Origin: Ignavibacterium sp.
Lineage (GTDB): Bacteria; Zixibacteria; MSB-5A5; GN15; PGXB01
Length of the DNA stretch: 64,000 nucleotides
Reading direction: 5' to 3'
NCBI GenBank assembly: GCA_020724775.1
Contig: DYGG01000007.1
Span: 1-64,000 of the forward strand
Shown here: positions 44,085 through 53,746 of the stretch, piece after piece
Numbering within the stretch: the stretch's first letter is position 1
Layout: the number at the start of each line of letters is the position of its first letter
Program-made: the position numbers and the translations under genes
Notes under the pieces: model-generated
Databases searched by the model: none
Told to the model about the DNA's origin: nothing
What the model saw: the letters and a program-made list of their open reading frames with translations, nothing else

Positions 44085-44666
44085 TCAGAGGAGACGCCGC
44101 AACGCCTGCTTGACCTTAACCTGCAGAATTTCAAGGGATTTGCCATTCGATATGACAATGTCAGCATGTTCTTTCAAAACAGAATTGGGTAATTGCGAAC
44201 TCAATCGCGCTTTCGCTTCAGCAACCGAATATCCCTTCTTAACGAGACGAACAATGCAGGCTCTGACGGGAGCCTCTATCAGAATCACTTTATCAACTTT
44301 CTTCTGCCAGCCCCAGTCGATTAACAAAGCGGCATCTATAACCACTAATCTGCTGCGCTTTAAGGAGATATTGACCTGACGCGCGAGTTCACGCAGTAGA
44401 AAGGGATGAACTATCTCATTTAGTCGCCGTCGGCTTTCCTCATTTGCGAGAGCCAGACGTCCTAATTTGCGGCGGTTCAAACTCCCTCTTTTGTCGACAA
44501 TCCCCTCACCAAATCCGCGAATCAGTTTCTTGAGAACCGCCGGCCTCTTATCGACAACCGATTTCCCGATAGCGTCGGCGGATACCACCAGGGCGCCATA
44601 CTGCTTGAGAATTCTGGCTACTTCACTTTTCCCGGTTCCGATTCTTCCGGTCAATCCCAGCAACAT
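44085..44666 (-). CDS. coaE: Dephospho-CoA kinase
   Basis: The 193-residue P-loop kinase has GLTGRIGTGKSEVA near residue 4-17 (a T replaces the more usual S before K), followed by SADAIGKSVVDKRP. It phosphorylates the 3' hydroxyl of dephospho-CoA, the last CoA-biosynthetic step. ATG 44666 lies 12 bp after the polA stop, so it is the last gene of the core operon. The assignment is by motif and standard length. Confidence 0.9.
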   Translation of the reverse strand: MLLGLTGRIGTGKSEVARILKQYGALVVSADAIGKSVVDKRPAVLKKLIRGFGEGIVDKRGSLNRRKLGRLALANEESRRRLNEIVHPFLLRELARQVNISLKRSRLVVIDAALLIDWGWQKKVDKVILIEAPVRACIVRLVKKGYSVAEAKARLSSQLPNSVLKEHADIVISNGKSLEILQVKVKQALRRLL

Positions 44667-44678
44667 CTTAGATTCGCC

Positions 44679-47405
44679 TCATTTCGTCTCCAACCAGTTC
44701 TTGCCAACTCCGATATCGACCACTATCGGCACCCGCAATTTCAGCGCCCCCTCCATTTCACTCTTAACGACTTCTTCGAGCCGGAGGATCTCTTCTTCCC
44801 GAGCGTCAAAAACCAATTCATCATGAACCTGCAGAATCAGTCGCGATTTCCAGTCTTTAATTTTGTCATAGACCCGTATCATCGCAATCTTTATCATATC
44901 GGCGGCGGTCCCCTGAATGGGGGTATTTATTGCCGTTCTCTCGGCAAATTGACGAACCTGGAAATTCTTGGCATTTATTTCCGGAAGATATCTGATTCGG
45001 TTCAGAAGAGTTGTAACATATCCCTGTTTTCGAGCCGTTTCAATAGTACCATCCATATATTTTTTGATACCGGGATAGCGGGCAAAATATGTATCAATAA
45101 AATCTTTTGATTGCGTAACATCGAGTTCCGTTTGCTGAGATAATCCATAGGCGGTCACACCGTAGATGACGGCGAAATTGGCGGTTTTCGCCTGGCGCCG
45201 CATCTCGGGCGTCACCTTATCTATTGACACGCCAAAAACTTCCGCTGCCGTTCGGGCATGAATATCTTCATTATTCTTAAACGCCTCAACAAGTTTAGGG
45301 TCTTCTGAGTAATGGGCAAGAATTCGCAATTCTATCTGCGAATAGTCGGCCGAGAGAATGAAGCTGTCGTGATCGCCCGGGATAAAAGCCCTGCGGATTT
45401 TCCGTCCAATCTCCGTCCGAATCGGAATATTTTGCAGATTGGGGTCGGTTGATGACAATCGTCCGGTCGCTGCGATCGTCTGGTTAAAGGAGGTATGCAC
45501 GCGACCGGTTCGGGCATTTATGAGTTTCGGTATGGCGTCAATATAGGTGCTTTTCAGTTTGGTCAATTGGCGATAATCGAGAATCAGCCGCGGCAAGTCA
45601 TGCACCGCGGCAAGTTCTTCCAGAACCCGGACATCCGTTGACAGATTGGTTTTCTTGGCGGTTTTCCCCTTGGAGGGAAGTCGCAATTCTTCAAAAAGAA
45701 TTTTGGAGAGTTGCTGTGTTGAATTAATATTGAACTCATGCCCGGCTTCGACATAGATGTCTGCAGTCAATTTTTCAAGTTGGGCATCAATCTCTTTCGA
45801 CATTGCTGCCAGGTAGTCGGCATCGACCCGCACCCCCGCTTCTTCCATCGCCGCCAGCACTTTCACAAGAGGCAACTCGACATTGTAATACAGATTCTGA
45901 AGTCTCAATTCTTCGATTTTCGGCGATAGGACGCCCCTCAAGCGGAAAGTGTAGTCGGCATCTTCAGCCGAATAAAATGTCGCCTCATCAACATCAACTT
46001 CCGCAAAAGACAACTGCTTTTTTCCGGAACCAATCAGGTCGCTAATAGGCTGCATCCGATAGTTGAAATATTCGAAAGCCAGATGGTCCAGGTTATGCTG
46101 GCGACCGGAGGGGTTAATTACATATGAGGCCAGCATGGTGTCGAACCCAATCGGCTCGATTTCAAGTCCCGAGCGGTGCAGCACCTCCAGGTCGTATTTT
46201 ATATTCTGCCCGAATTTTTGAATTTTTTTGTCATTCAAAAAGGAGGACAACAGACTCTTGCTTTCATCCGGCGGAAGATTCCGCTCCCGCTGTTTATGCC
46301 CCAGTGGCAGATAGTACGCCTTTCCCGCTTCGCCGCAGAGCGAGACACCTACCAGTTCGGAAAGCGGGTCAAGCGAGGTTGTCTCGGTGTCGACAGCCAC
46401 TTCCTCTTTCCGGGATAATTCCTGCAGGATCTCGCGTAGATTATCAACCGTATCTACCGTCATATATCTGACTTTAGCCTTCGTCTCCGGCGGGGATATT
46501 TCAGTCCCCGGAGAAAAGAGGTCTCCCCCCTTTTCTTTAGCCAGTAGATTCAAAAGGGAGCCAAACTCCATCTCCAAAAAGAGTCTCTTAGCCTTTTCAA
46601 AATTAATCTCTCCCCGTTTCAAATTCTCCAGAGAGAATTTGATCGGTACCGATGTATTTAAAGTAACCAGTGTCTTTGACAGTTCCGCTTTATCGACATT
46701 TTCCTCTATCTTGGTCCGCACGCCTTTGGCTTTAATCTGTGCGCGGTCTCGCAGCACTGCTTCCAAACTGCCAAATTCTTCAATCAGCGCGACAGCGGTT
46801 TTGGGACCGATTCCCGGCACACCCGGCACATTATCCGATGAGTCCCCCATCAGCGCCAGAGTATCAATGACCTTCTCCGGCGGCACGCCAAATTTGGCAA
46901 TCACTCCCTCACGGTCCAGTTTTTCAGGAGGAAGAGCCCCTTTCTGAGGATTATAAATCTTAACCCGGTCTGATACCAGTTGAAATAGGTCTTTATCTCC
47001 CGAAACAATCCAGACATTCATCCCAGCGGATTCCGCTTCCCTTGCCAGAGTCCCGATAATGTCGTCCGCTTCATATCCTTCCATTTCCAGCGCCGGCAGA
47101 TTGAGCGCCTCCACCGCTTCTCTGATTCGAGGCAGTTGCTCTACCAACTCGTCGGGCATTTTAGCGCGGGTCGATTTATATTCGCCGTACATCTGATGAC
47201 GGAAAGTGGGCGCTTTGGTGTCGAAAACCACCGCCATATAATCGGGACTCTCTTCCTTGATGACTTTAAGAACCGAATTGAGAAATCCGAAAGTCGCTGA
47301 GGTATCCTCTCCCCTGGAATTGATGAGAGGATTTCTGATGAAGGCAAAATAAGCGCGGTAAAAAATCGCGGAACCATCAACCAGAAATAGCGTCCGGTCC
47401 TTCAT
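44679..47405 (-). CDS. polA: DNA polymerase I
   Basis: The 908-residue protein is a complete Pol I: 5'-3' exonuclease (about 1-295), a 3'-5' proofreading domain and a polymerase domain. Proofreading looks active: VAVDTETTS keeps the ExoI D-x-E, FGQNIKYDLEVL and YSAEDADYTF keep ExoII and ExoIII. Polymerase motifs A (ADYSQIELRILAHYS), B (RRQAKTANFAVIYG) and C (VHDELVFD) are all present. It repairs and completes Okazaki fragments. ATG 47405 overlaps the nadD stop by 4 bp (ATGA), a sign of coupled translation. It lies after nadD and before coaE in the core operon. Confidence 0.97.
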   Translation of the reverse strand: MKDRTLFLVDGSAIFYRAYFAFIRNPLINSRGEDTSATFGFLNSVLKVIKEESPDYMAVVFDTKAPTFRHQMYGEYKSTRAKMPDELVEQLPRIREAVEALNLPALEMEGYEADDIIGTLAREAESAGMNVWIVSGDKDLFQLVSDRVKIYNPQKGALPPEKLDREGVIAKFGVPPEKVIDTLALMGDSSDNVPGVPGIGPKTAVALIEEFGSLEAVLRDRAQIKAKGVRTKIEENVDKAELSKTLVTLNTSVPIKFSLENLKRGEINFEKAKRLFLEMEFGSLLNLLAKEKGGDLFSPGTEISPPETKAKVRYMTVDTVDNLREILQELSRKEEVAVDTETTSLDPLSELVGVSLCGEAGKAYYLPLGHKQRERNLPPDESKSLLSSFLNDKKIQKFGQNIKYDLEVLHRSGLEIEPIGFDTMLASYVINPSGRQHNLDHLAFEYFNYRMQPISDLIGSGKKQLSFAEVDVDEATFYSAEDADYTFRLRGVLSPKIEELRLQNLYYNVELPLVKVLAAMEEAGVRVDADYLAAMSKEIDAQLEKLTADIYVEAGHEFNINSTQQLSKILFEELRLPSKGKTAKKTNLSTDVRVLEELAAVHDLPRLILDYRQLTKLKSTYIDAIPKLINARTGRVHTSFNQTIAATGRLSSTDPNLQNIPIRTEIGRKIRRAFIPGDHDSFILSADYSQIELRILAHYSEDPKLVEAFKNNEDIHARTAAEVFGVSIDKVTPEMRRQAKTANFAVIYGVTAYGLSQQTELDVTQSKDFIDTYFARYPGIKKYMDGTIETARKQGYVTTLLNRIRYLPEINAKNFQVRQFAERTAINTPIQGTAADMIKIAMIRVYDKIKDWKSRLILQVHDELVFDAREEEILRLEEVVKSEMEGALKLRVPIVVDIGVGKNWLETK

Positions 47406-48007
47406 TGATAAAGACCCCGACTTTGAATCAAACGGCGGACTTCTTCCGGAAGCAGATACTGAATCGACCTTTTCTCCTTGATCATTTGGCGAATCACAGT
47501 CGAGGAGATCTCTACCTGCGGCATAGGGAACTTTTCAAAGTACTGTACCCAGGGTGAAGCCTCGAATTGGGCGTCATACCCGGGACGTCCGCCAACCACA
47601 ATTTTCACCCTTTTTACAAGTTCTTCCGGTTTATGCCAGCGGTCAAACTGGGCGATATTGTCCGCTCCCAGAATCAGATGCCACTGCACTCCCGGATATT
47701 TGAGATTCAGAAAGTCAATTATGGCGAGGGTATATCCGGGGCTTTTAAGTTCCTTTTCAAAATCGGAGGACTCCAATACCTCATGCCCCTCGAGAGCAAG
47801 ACGAGTCATGAGGCATCGGTCTTCAAACGAAGCCACCGGCGGCTGAGGGCGATGCGGCGGATTGAAACTGGGATGCAATATTAAGCCGTCAAACTGAAAA
47901 TGATTGTACGCCGCCTGTGCCAGGAGCAGATGACCGTAATGAATCGGGTCGAAAAGTCCCCCCAAAAGTCCCCAGCGCGAGCCGCTATTTGGTGCCGTCC
48001 GCAACAT
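47402..48007 (-). CDS. nadD: Nicotinate-nucleotide adenylyltransferase
   Basis: The ~201-residue protein has the nucleotidyltransferase motif GGLFDPIHYGHLLLA (T/HxGH type; the usual Thr before FDP is Leu), SFNPPHRP and the C-terminal ISSTVIRQMI (SSTxxR). It makes nicotinate adenine dinucleotide in NAD synthesis. GTG 48013 and ATG 48007 are both possible starts; the ATG is used. It overlaps the bamD 3' end by about 23 bp, and polA follows with an ATGA overlap. Confidence 0.92.
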   Translation of the reverse strand: MLRTAPNSGSRWGLLGGLFDPIHYGHLLLAQAAYNHFQFDGLILHPSFNPPHRPQPPVASFEDRCLMTRLALEGHEVLESSDFEKELKSPGYTLAIIDFLNLKYPGVQWHLILGADNIAQFDRWHKPEELVKRVKIVVGGRPGYDAQFEASPWVQYFEKFPMPQVEISSTVIRQMIKEKRSIQYLLPEEVRRLIQSRGLYQ

Positions 48008-48770
48008 TTGCACTATCCAATTGCGGAGTTATCCTGGCAATATATTCTTTCGCCGCCGGGACTAATTCATGCGTGGGATAAATGGAAAGGAAATTGTTGA
48101 ACTTCTCCAGCGCGGTCGCAAATCGCCCCAGGCGATAGTTTACTTCACCCAGTTTGAACAGTGCCAGACTGCCGTACCTGGTAGAGATATATTCGTCCAC
48201 CACCAACTGAAAATAGATTTCGGCGGCAATCAAATCCGACATTTTCCAGTAAAGCATGCCGTTCTCATACTCCTTGTGGGCAAGCCTGGTTTGCGCCTCC
48301 AGAATCACTTCGCGGGCTGACTCCAGAAGCGGCGAATCGGGATTATCGACTATAAAATCCTCCATGGCGGCAATCGCTTTTTTCAAGTCCTCCTGGTCCA
48401 GGGCATAATGACCGGGGGTGCTTTTGAAATAGCAGACACCGGCCATATACTGGGCGTCATCAACAAAATCCGATATGGGGTAATTGCTTATCAAACGGTT
48501 AAATTCCACCGCCGCCAGAGCAAAATCTTCATTCTGAAAATACGCCTGCGCCAGGTAATATTGAGCCGTATCGACCACGGTGGCGCCGGGGAAATTGAAT
48601 ATTACCTTCTGGAACCCTTCAATCGCTTTCAAATAATGCTTCTTGTCAAATTCGCGCTTGGCTATTTGGAATTGCTCCTGAGCATTATCGGCTGTTTTTA
48701 TCCCGGGACTGCCGCATCCGATAATCATGCCTATCAACAGAATAAGCCCGGCTAATTTTATAATTCTCAA
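47985..48770 (-). CDS. bamD: Outer-membrane assembly lipoprotein BamD/YfiO
   Basis: The 261-residue protein has a lipoprotein signal with lipobox IIGC (about 16-19) and five TPR-type repeats (for example AREFDKKHYLKAIEGFQKVI..., AQYYLAQAYFQNEDFALAAVEF), matching BamD. It should sit at the inner face of the outer membrane as part of the BAM complex; the BamA-like gene at 4375 is far away. The start is TTG 48770, overlapping the transglycosylase stop (TTGA), with no clear ribosome-binding site, which suggests translation depends on the upstream gene. The standard length fits. Confidence 0.9.
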   Translation of the reverse strand: MRIIKLAGLILLIGMIIGCGSPGIKTADNAQEQFQIAKREFDKKHYLKAIEGFQKVIFNFPGATVVDTAQYYLAQAYFQNEDFALAAVEFNRLISNYPISDFVDDAQYMAGVCYFKSTPGHYALDQEDLKKAIAAMEDFIVDNPDSPLLESAREVILEAQTRLAHKEYENGMLYWKMSDLIAAEIYFQLVVDEYISTRYGSLALFKLGEVNYRLGRFATALEKFNNFLSIYPTHELVPAAKEYIARITPQLDSANVADGTK

Positions 48771-49411
48771 GTCTTGTAACGCTCCTTCAGCATCTCGTAA
48801 TTCTTCATCACTTTGTTCAGATACGATTTAGGAAGCGGCTGGTTCAGGCGCATTCGGTCGCGCAGGGCCGTCTCTCCCAGATTATATGATATCAACGCCT
48901 TTCGCACATCTTTGAACTTTAATATCATCTCAAAAAGGTGCAGTGAACCCATGCGAATATTCAATTCGGGATGGTGCAGGGTTCGGTCACCCTCCCAGTC
49001 GATGCCGATTTTTTCGGCAAGACTCTGCCCTGTCAGAGGACGAATCTGCATTAATCCCCGCGCCCCTTTTTCAGAGACCTGGTTCCTTCGAAAGGACGAC
49101 TCCGTCAGTATCAAGGCAACGAGAAACATCGGGTCGTAATCATATTTATTGCACTCCGATGATATCACTTCGACCAGTTCCTTCTTTTCGTCGTCGGTAA
49201 ATCCAATCTGGAAATCCTCGATGACCTGCAGGATGCGAAGTTTCTCCTCCAGTTCTGAAATGCGCTTCTGCTGAAAGTCTATCTGCCGCTGCAGTTCGAA
49301 TTTATCCTGCACCAGATAGATGATAAACGCCGACTGGAAAAGATAGACCAGCACAAACAGCAAGGCTATCGGCTTCGACAGAAAGATACCGAGTTTCTCG
49401 TACTTGATCAT
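48767..49411 (-). CDS. Membrane-anchored lytic transglycosylase (SLT family)
   Basis: The 214-residue protein has an N-terminal membrane helix (PIALLFVLVYLFQSAFIIYLV), a short coiled coil (about 37-60) and an SLT domain (about 80-205): catalytic E104 in LILTESSFR, then GLMQIRPLTGQSL and ALISYNLGE. It cleaves the MurNAc-GlcNAc bond in the periplasm. It precedes bamD with overlapping codons and follows rimO by 3 bp. Confidence 0.9.
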   Translation of the reverse strand: MIKYEKLGIFLSKPIALLFVLVYLFQSAFIIYLVQDKFELQRQIDFQQKRISELEEKLRILQVIEDFQIGFTDDEKKELVEVISSECNKYDYDPMFLVALILTESSFRRNQVSEKGARGLMQIRPLTGQSLAEKIGIDWEGDRTLHHPELNIRMGSLHLFEMILKFKDVRKALISYNLGETALRDRMRLNQPLPKSYLNKVMKNYEMLKERYKT

Positions 49412-49414
49412 AAA

Positions 49415-50737
49415 TTACCGCACGACGGAGCCAACCAGGTCATAACCGTCCGCCATATTGACCTTCACCTTCAGGATATCGCCGACTTTTAAGTTTTCGC
49501 CGGAAACATGTACCTGCTGGTCGATATCGGGGCAGTCGCCGCGAGTACGCCCCACGGCCGGCGAATTATCATTCACGCTATCTATGATAACTTCTTGAAT
49601 GCCGCCAATCAAGGCAATATTTTTCCTGAAGGCAATCTCCTGCTGCAGGATCATCAGTTCATCAACGCGCTCTTCCTTTAACTCCTCCGACACCTGCCCT
49701 TCCATACGCGCCGCCCGCGTTCCCTCCTCGACCGAATACTTGAAGACACCCAGCCGGTCGAACTCAAAATCGACGATGAAATTTTTCAACTCTTCATATT
49801 CCGTCTTGGACTCGCCCGGTAGCCCAACGATAAAAGTAGTGCGAATTATGTTCTTTTCCGAATGCGAACGTATCTTGGAGAGGATAGTCTCAATCTGCTT
49901 TCTTGTCACCCGGCGGTTCATGTTCTTGAGGATGGAATCGCTTATATGCTGTAAGGGCATATCAAAGTAGCCAAGAGTTTTTTCCGAATGCGATAGACGG
50001 GCAATCAGGTCGTCGGTGACCGCTTCCGGGTGGAGATACATCAGGCGAGTCCAGGCGAGACCTTCGATTTTTTCGAGTTTGTCCAGGAGAGTTAAAACAC
50101 TTGTACCATCCGTAGAATCCCGACCGTATGCATTCCCCTCCTGTGAGACCAGGATTATCTCCTTCTTCCCGGATTCTACCAGGAAGCGCGCCTCTTCTAC
50201 TATCTCCTGAATCGGTCGACTCCGGTGTCTTCCGCGAATCAACGGTATGGCGCAAAAACTGCAGAAGCGGTCACAACCGTCTGAGATTTTGACGTACTCA
50301 TAAGGGAAGACTTCATCGGTGAATCTTTCTTTGCCCGCTACATAACGAAGGGACATGGAGGGAGGGCTGACCTGAACTCTGTCTCCGTTCGCGCCGTTGG
50401 CGAAAGCCTCCGCCAGTTTATCCAGTTGTCCCAGACCGAAGATGCCGTCAACTGAAGTTAACTCCTTTTGCAACTCGTCGCCGTACCGCTGAGAAAGACA
50501 GCCCGTTATGTAAAGGCGGGATATTCGGCGGCTCTTTTTCAAATTTTCATAACCCAGAATGGCGGCTATGGATTCTTCTTTCGCGGGTAGGATAAAACCG
50601 CAAGTATTGACAATAACCGCTTCGGCCTGCTCTTCCGAGACAACCTTTTCGTGTCCCTGTTGAATCAGTTTCCCGGAAATATAATCTCCGTCGACATCGT
50701 GTTTCGGACACCCCAGTTTCTTGATGTAAAACTTCAT
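49415..50737 (-). CDS. rimO: Ribosomal protein S12 methylthiotransferase
   Basis: The 440-residue radical-SAM protein has the N-terminal UPF0004 cysteines C10 (KLGCPKHDVD), C46 (NTCGF) and C80 (ITGCLSQRY), the radical-SAM triad C155/C159/C162 (CDRFCSFCAIPLIRG) and a C-terminal TRAM domain (about 370-440). The LGCPK-x-VD start distinguishes RimO from MiaB. It adds a methylthio group to an aspartate of S12. ATG 50737 is the likely start, 7 bp after the lolA stop. The full motif set is present. Confidence 0.93.
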   Translation of the reverse strand: MKFYIKKLGCPKHDVDGDYISGKLIQQGHEKVVSEEQAEAVIVNTCGFILPAKEESIAAILGYENLKKSRRISRLYITGCLSQRYGDELQKELTSVDGIFGLGQLDKLAEAFANGANGDRVQVSPPSMSLRYVAGKERFTDEVFPYEYVKISDGCDRFCSFCAIPLIRGRHRSRPIQEIVEEARFLVESGKKEIILVSQEGNAYGRDSTDGTSVLTLLDKLEKIEGLAWTRLMYLHPEAVTDDLIARLSHSEKTLGYFDMPLQHISDSILKNMNRRVTRKQIETILSKIRSHSEKNIIRTTFIVGLPGESKTEYEELKNFIVDFEFDRLGVFKYSVEEGTRAARMEGQVSEELKEERVDELMILQQEIAFRKNIALIGGIQEVIIDSVNDNSPAVGRTRGDCPDIDQQVHVSGENLKVGDILKVKVNMADGYDLVGSVVR

Positions 50738-50744
50738 TCGTCTC

Positions 50745-51365
50745 TCAGGGCAGGGTTATCACTTCTATTGAATCGGAGGGGAGATATTTGAAAACTTCAT
50801 CCCCAATTTCTGACTGCAATTTGACATCGTGTAGAAATACGCGGTTTTTTTCCGAATTCAAGTCATAATATTCAAGAAGTGAAATTCGGCCCGCCTTCCG
50901 GTCGAGATAGAGATTGATACTGTCGGGCAGCGCTTCTCCTGTCCCTTTGTTCTTGACCAGAAGGTAGCCATCCCCCTTTACAGATGAAGCGGTCCTGTAA
51001 TAAGAATCAATATCCTTTAAGAAGACAAGTCGGTTCTCAAAGCGCTCGCCTTCCTTGAGACACTGGCAGGTTGCCTGCAGATTGGCAAAGGAGACCTCCC
51101 AGATACATTGGCCGTCAAAGAGGAACAGGTCATCGCCGATACTGGCGCGGTAGCGGCCATCTTCGGCGATTACGACATTCCCCGGTGCGGAGTCAACGCT
51201 ATTGAAGACCTCCGATTCAACGGCAATGGTAACGTCAAAACTAATCAATTTCGCAGCGCTCCACTCCCGCTTAATCTTATCGAGCAGTTCCTCGGCTCCG
51301 GTCAGTGCCGGTAAGCCTAACATCAGGAAAAGGCTTAGCGTCACCTGAAACTGTTTACATTTCAT
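50745..51365 (-). CDS. lolA: LolA-like outer-membrane lipoprotein carrier
   Basis: The 206-residue protein has a signal peptide (about 5-24, ending in TGAEE) and a LolA-like fold with the family's alternating strands (for example NVVIAEDGRYRAS, GQCIWEVSFANLQATCQC, GDGYLLVKNKGTGEALP). LolA carries lipoproteins across the periplasm to the outer membrane. LolB and the LolCDE transporter are not in the window. It lies between ftsK and rimO, all on the same strand with small gaps. Confidence 0.82.
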   Translation of the reverse strand: MKCKQFQVTLSLFLMLGLPALTGAEELLDKIKREWSAAKLISFDVTIAVESEVFNSVDSAPGNVVIAEDGRYRASIGDDLFLFDGQCIWEVSFANLQATCQCLKEGERFENRLVFLKDIDSYYRTASSVKGDGYLLVKNKGTGEALPDSINLYLDRKAGRISLLEYYDLNSEKNRVFLHDVKLQSEIGDEVFKYLPSDSIEVITLP

Positions 51366-51391
51366 ATCTGATTATACGCCGGACAGTTATA

Positions 51392-53686
51392 TTAGTTTTT
51401 ATCGGTCAACGAACGGGAGGCGGTAAGTTTTTCCAGATAGGTGCGGTCAACCAGCACTTCCCGGGCTTTGCTGCCGTCATAAGTCGAGACAACCCCAGCC
51501 TCTTCCAGTTTATCTATGAGCCGGGCCGCCCGCTGATACCCGATGCCCAGTTTCCTCTGCAGAAGGGAAACTGATCCCTGCTTATGACGGATTACCGTTT
51601 CGGCTGCCTCCAAAAAGAGCGGATCATCGAGGTCAACATCATCCTCGTCATTGTCAGCGGCTGTCTCTTCCGGCTTTTCCCCTTCAACTTTTTCTGCCGT
51701 CGGGAACTGGACATTAATAAATTTGACTAACCGGTCGGTCTCTTCGCTCGAAATAAATCCGCCATGAACTCGTACCGGCTCCGGCTGTCCCGGTTGAAGG
51801 AAGAGCATATCGCCGTTTCCCAGAAGTTTTTCAGCTCCGTTGCCGTCAAGAATTGTCCGCGAATCGATCTTTGATGCCACCTGAAAGGCAATTCGGGCGG
51901 AGAAATTGGCTTTTATCAAGCCGGTGATTACATCCACCGACGGCCTCTGAGTGGCTAACACCAGATGAATTCCGACCGCTCGCGCCATCTGCGCTAGACG
52001 GGTGATGAGCATTTCAATCCGGGATGAAGCCGAGGCAATCATCATATCTGCCAGTTCATCGACTATAATCACGATGTACGGCATCTTTTCTTCGGGGTCT
52101 TTCTGCCTGGCGTTATAGTCCTCTATGTTTCGGACAGATTGCCCCGCCAGTTTCTTATAGCGACCCTCCATCTCCGCCACCGCATCTGCCAGGACTTTCT
52201 CGGCCCGCTTGGGATTTGTCACCACCGGACGCGCCAGGAAAGGAAGACCGGAATAGACCGACAATTCCAGCATCTTGGGGTCGATGAATATAAATTTCAA
52301 CTGCTTAGGATGCAACCGATACAGAAGGGATGTAATCAAAGCGTTGATGCAAACTGACTTGCCGGAACCGGTGGCGCCCGCTATCAAAAGATGGGGCATT
52401 CGTGCTAAGTCAGCCACAAACGGTCTGCCGGCAATAGTCTTGCCGAGCGCCAGCGGCAACCGTACACGGCTGTCGGCATAAACCTCTGAATTAATGATTT
52501 CTTTGAGGAAGACCGTCCGCGCCTTATGGTTCGGAATCTCTACACCGACCGCCGCCTTCCCCGGAATCGGGGCAATAATCCTGATTCGTTTCGCCCGAAG
52601 CGCCAGAGCCAGGTCATCGGAGAGATTGGTTATCTGATGGACTTTCACTCCCGCAGCCGGCTTGAATTCAAAGCGTGTAATTACCGGACCGGGGTACTTG
52701 TCGATATTGCCATCTATCGTAACGCCAAAAGTCTCCAGCGTCTCTTTCAACGCCCGCGCCGTCATGGCCAGTTCTTCCGGGTCAACAGAAACCCCCTCAT
52801 CCGGATTGTCATTCAGCAGGTCCAGCCCGGGGAATTTGTAATCTCCGACCTCCTGCCCAAATTTCGCCGGTTTCTGCATTAAGGTAATCTTTTGCCGCGC
52901 TTTTTTCCCTTCCGAAACTGTCTCCTCGCGGTCTATGTCAGGGATATAATCGACGGTCGCCACCCCGTCATCGGGTTGCGCCAGTTCCTGTCCCGTATCC
53001 TTCTCTGCTTTAACTCTCTTCTTCCTCTCTCTTTTCTTAGGTTTTAGCGCTCGAAACGCGACAATCAGCAAATCAAGAATCTTGCCTGCTGTCCATTTAA
53101 TAAGACGAAAAGGGTTCAGCGCTTTTAGAAATCCCATTCGGGAAGACTCGCTCAGGTAGGAGTATGCTAAAACCACGGCCGTGATAAGTATGCCGGCGCT
53201 CAACAAAATAAACGAGCCGACTCCCCCTGTCGCCTGCATCAGAAAGCGGGTGAGATAGTGGAAAACATAACCGCCTCCGGTCTCGGTGAAATCGTATTGG
53301 ACTGTGGTGTCGCTGAGCATGGTGACATTGGCAATCATGGTCGCCAGGAATGATATAATTACGCTGCACCAGAGAGCCGGCAGGGCTTTGCGGCGCCAGT
53401 TAAATGAAAACAGTATCAAGGAAACATAAATCAGAATCAAAGGAAGAAAAAAAGCCAGCCAGCCAAAGAAAAAGAAAAGGAGGTAGGATGAATAGGCTCC
53501 CGCCGTTCCCACACTATTCTGAAAACTAATCTTAAAGGGATTCTCTCCGGAAAGGAGGATATCATCATCTGAAACGGAATGAGTTGCCAGCGACGCCAGT
53601 ATCAAAAAAGACAGCAAAACCAGCAGAATCCCGAGAATGCTTCTCTTCCGCCCGTCCGTTCTGTTCTTGTTCTTTGCCGATGCCAT
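51392..53686 (-). CDS. ftsK: DNA translocase FtsK/SpoIIIE
   Basis: The 764-residue protein has four or so N-terminal membrane helices (about 17-190), a short basic linker, an alpha domain (near 290-350), a RecA-like motor with Walker A GATGSGKSV and Walker B IVIIVDELADMM, and a C-terminal gamma winged helix (about 700-764, QRKLGIGYQRAARLIDKLEE) that reads the polar KOPS-like sequences. It pumps DNA at division. ATG 53686 opens the core operon (ftsK to coaE). A 61-bp stretch separates it from the 185-nt self-complementary element upstream. Confidence 0.96.
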   Translation of the reverse strand: MASAKNKNRTDGRKRSILGILLVLLSFLILASLATHSVSDDDILLSGENPFKISFQNSVGTAGAYSSYLLFFFFGWLAFFLPLILIYVSLILFSFNWRRKALPALWCSVIISFLATMIANVTMLSDTTVQYDFTETGGGYVFHYLTRFLMQATGGVGSFILLSAGILITAVVLAYSYLSESSRMGFLKALNPFRLIKWTAGKILDLLIVAFRALKPKKRERKKRVKAEKDTGQELAQPDDGVATVDYIPDIDREETVSEGKKARQKITLMQKPAKFGQEVGDYKFPGLDLLNDNPDEGVSVDPEELAMTARALKETLETFGVTIDGNIDKYPGPVITRFEFKPAAGVKVHQITNLSDDLALALRAKRIRIIAPIPGKAAVGVEIPNHKARTVFLKEIINSEVYADSRVRLPLALGKTIAGRPFVADLARMPHLLIAGATGSGKSVCINALITSLLYRLHPKQLKFIFIDPKMLELSVYSGLPFLARPVVTNPKRAEKVLADAVAEMEGRYKKLAGQSVRNIEDYNARQKDPEEKMPYIVIIVDELADMMIASASSRIEMLITRLAQMARAVGIHLVLATQRPSVDVITGLIKANFSARIAFQVASKIDSRTILDGNGAEKLLGNGDMLFLQPGQPEPVRVHGGFISSEETDRLVKFINVQFPTAEKVEGEKPEETAADNDEDDVDLDDPLFLEAAETVIRHKQGSVSLLQRKLGIGYQRAARLIDKLEEAGVVSTYDGSKAREVLVDRTYLEKLTASRSLTDKN

Positions 53687-53746
53687 AGATTTCTATTCTA
53701 AACAAATAACTTATGCCTTTTGCCTCCCCTAATCAACAAAAATAAA

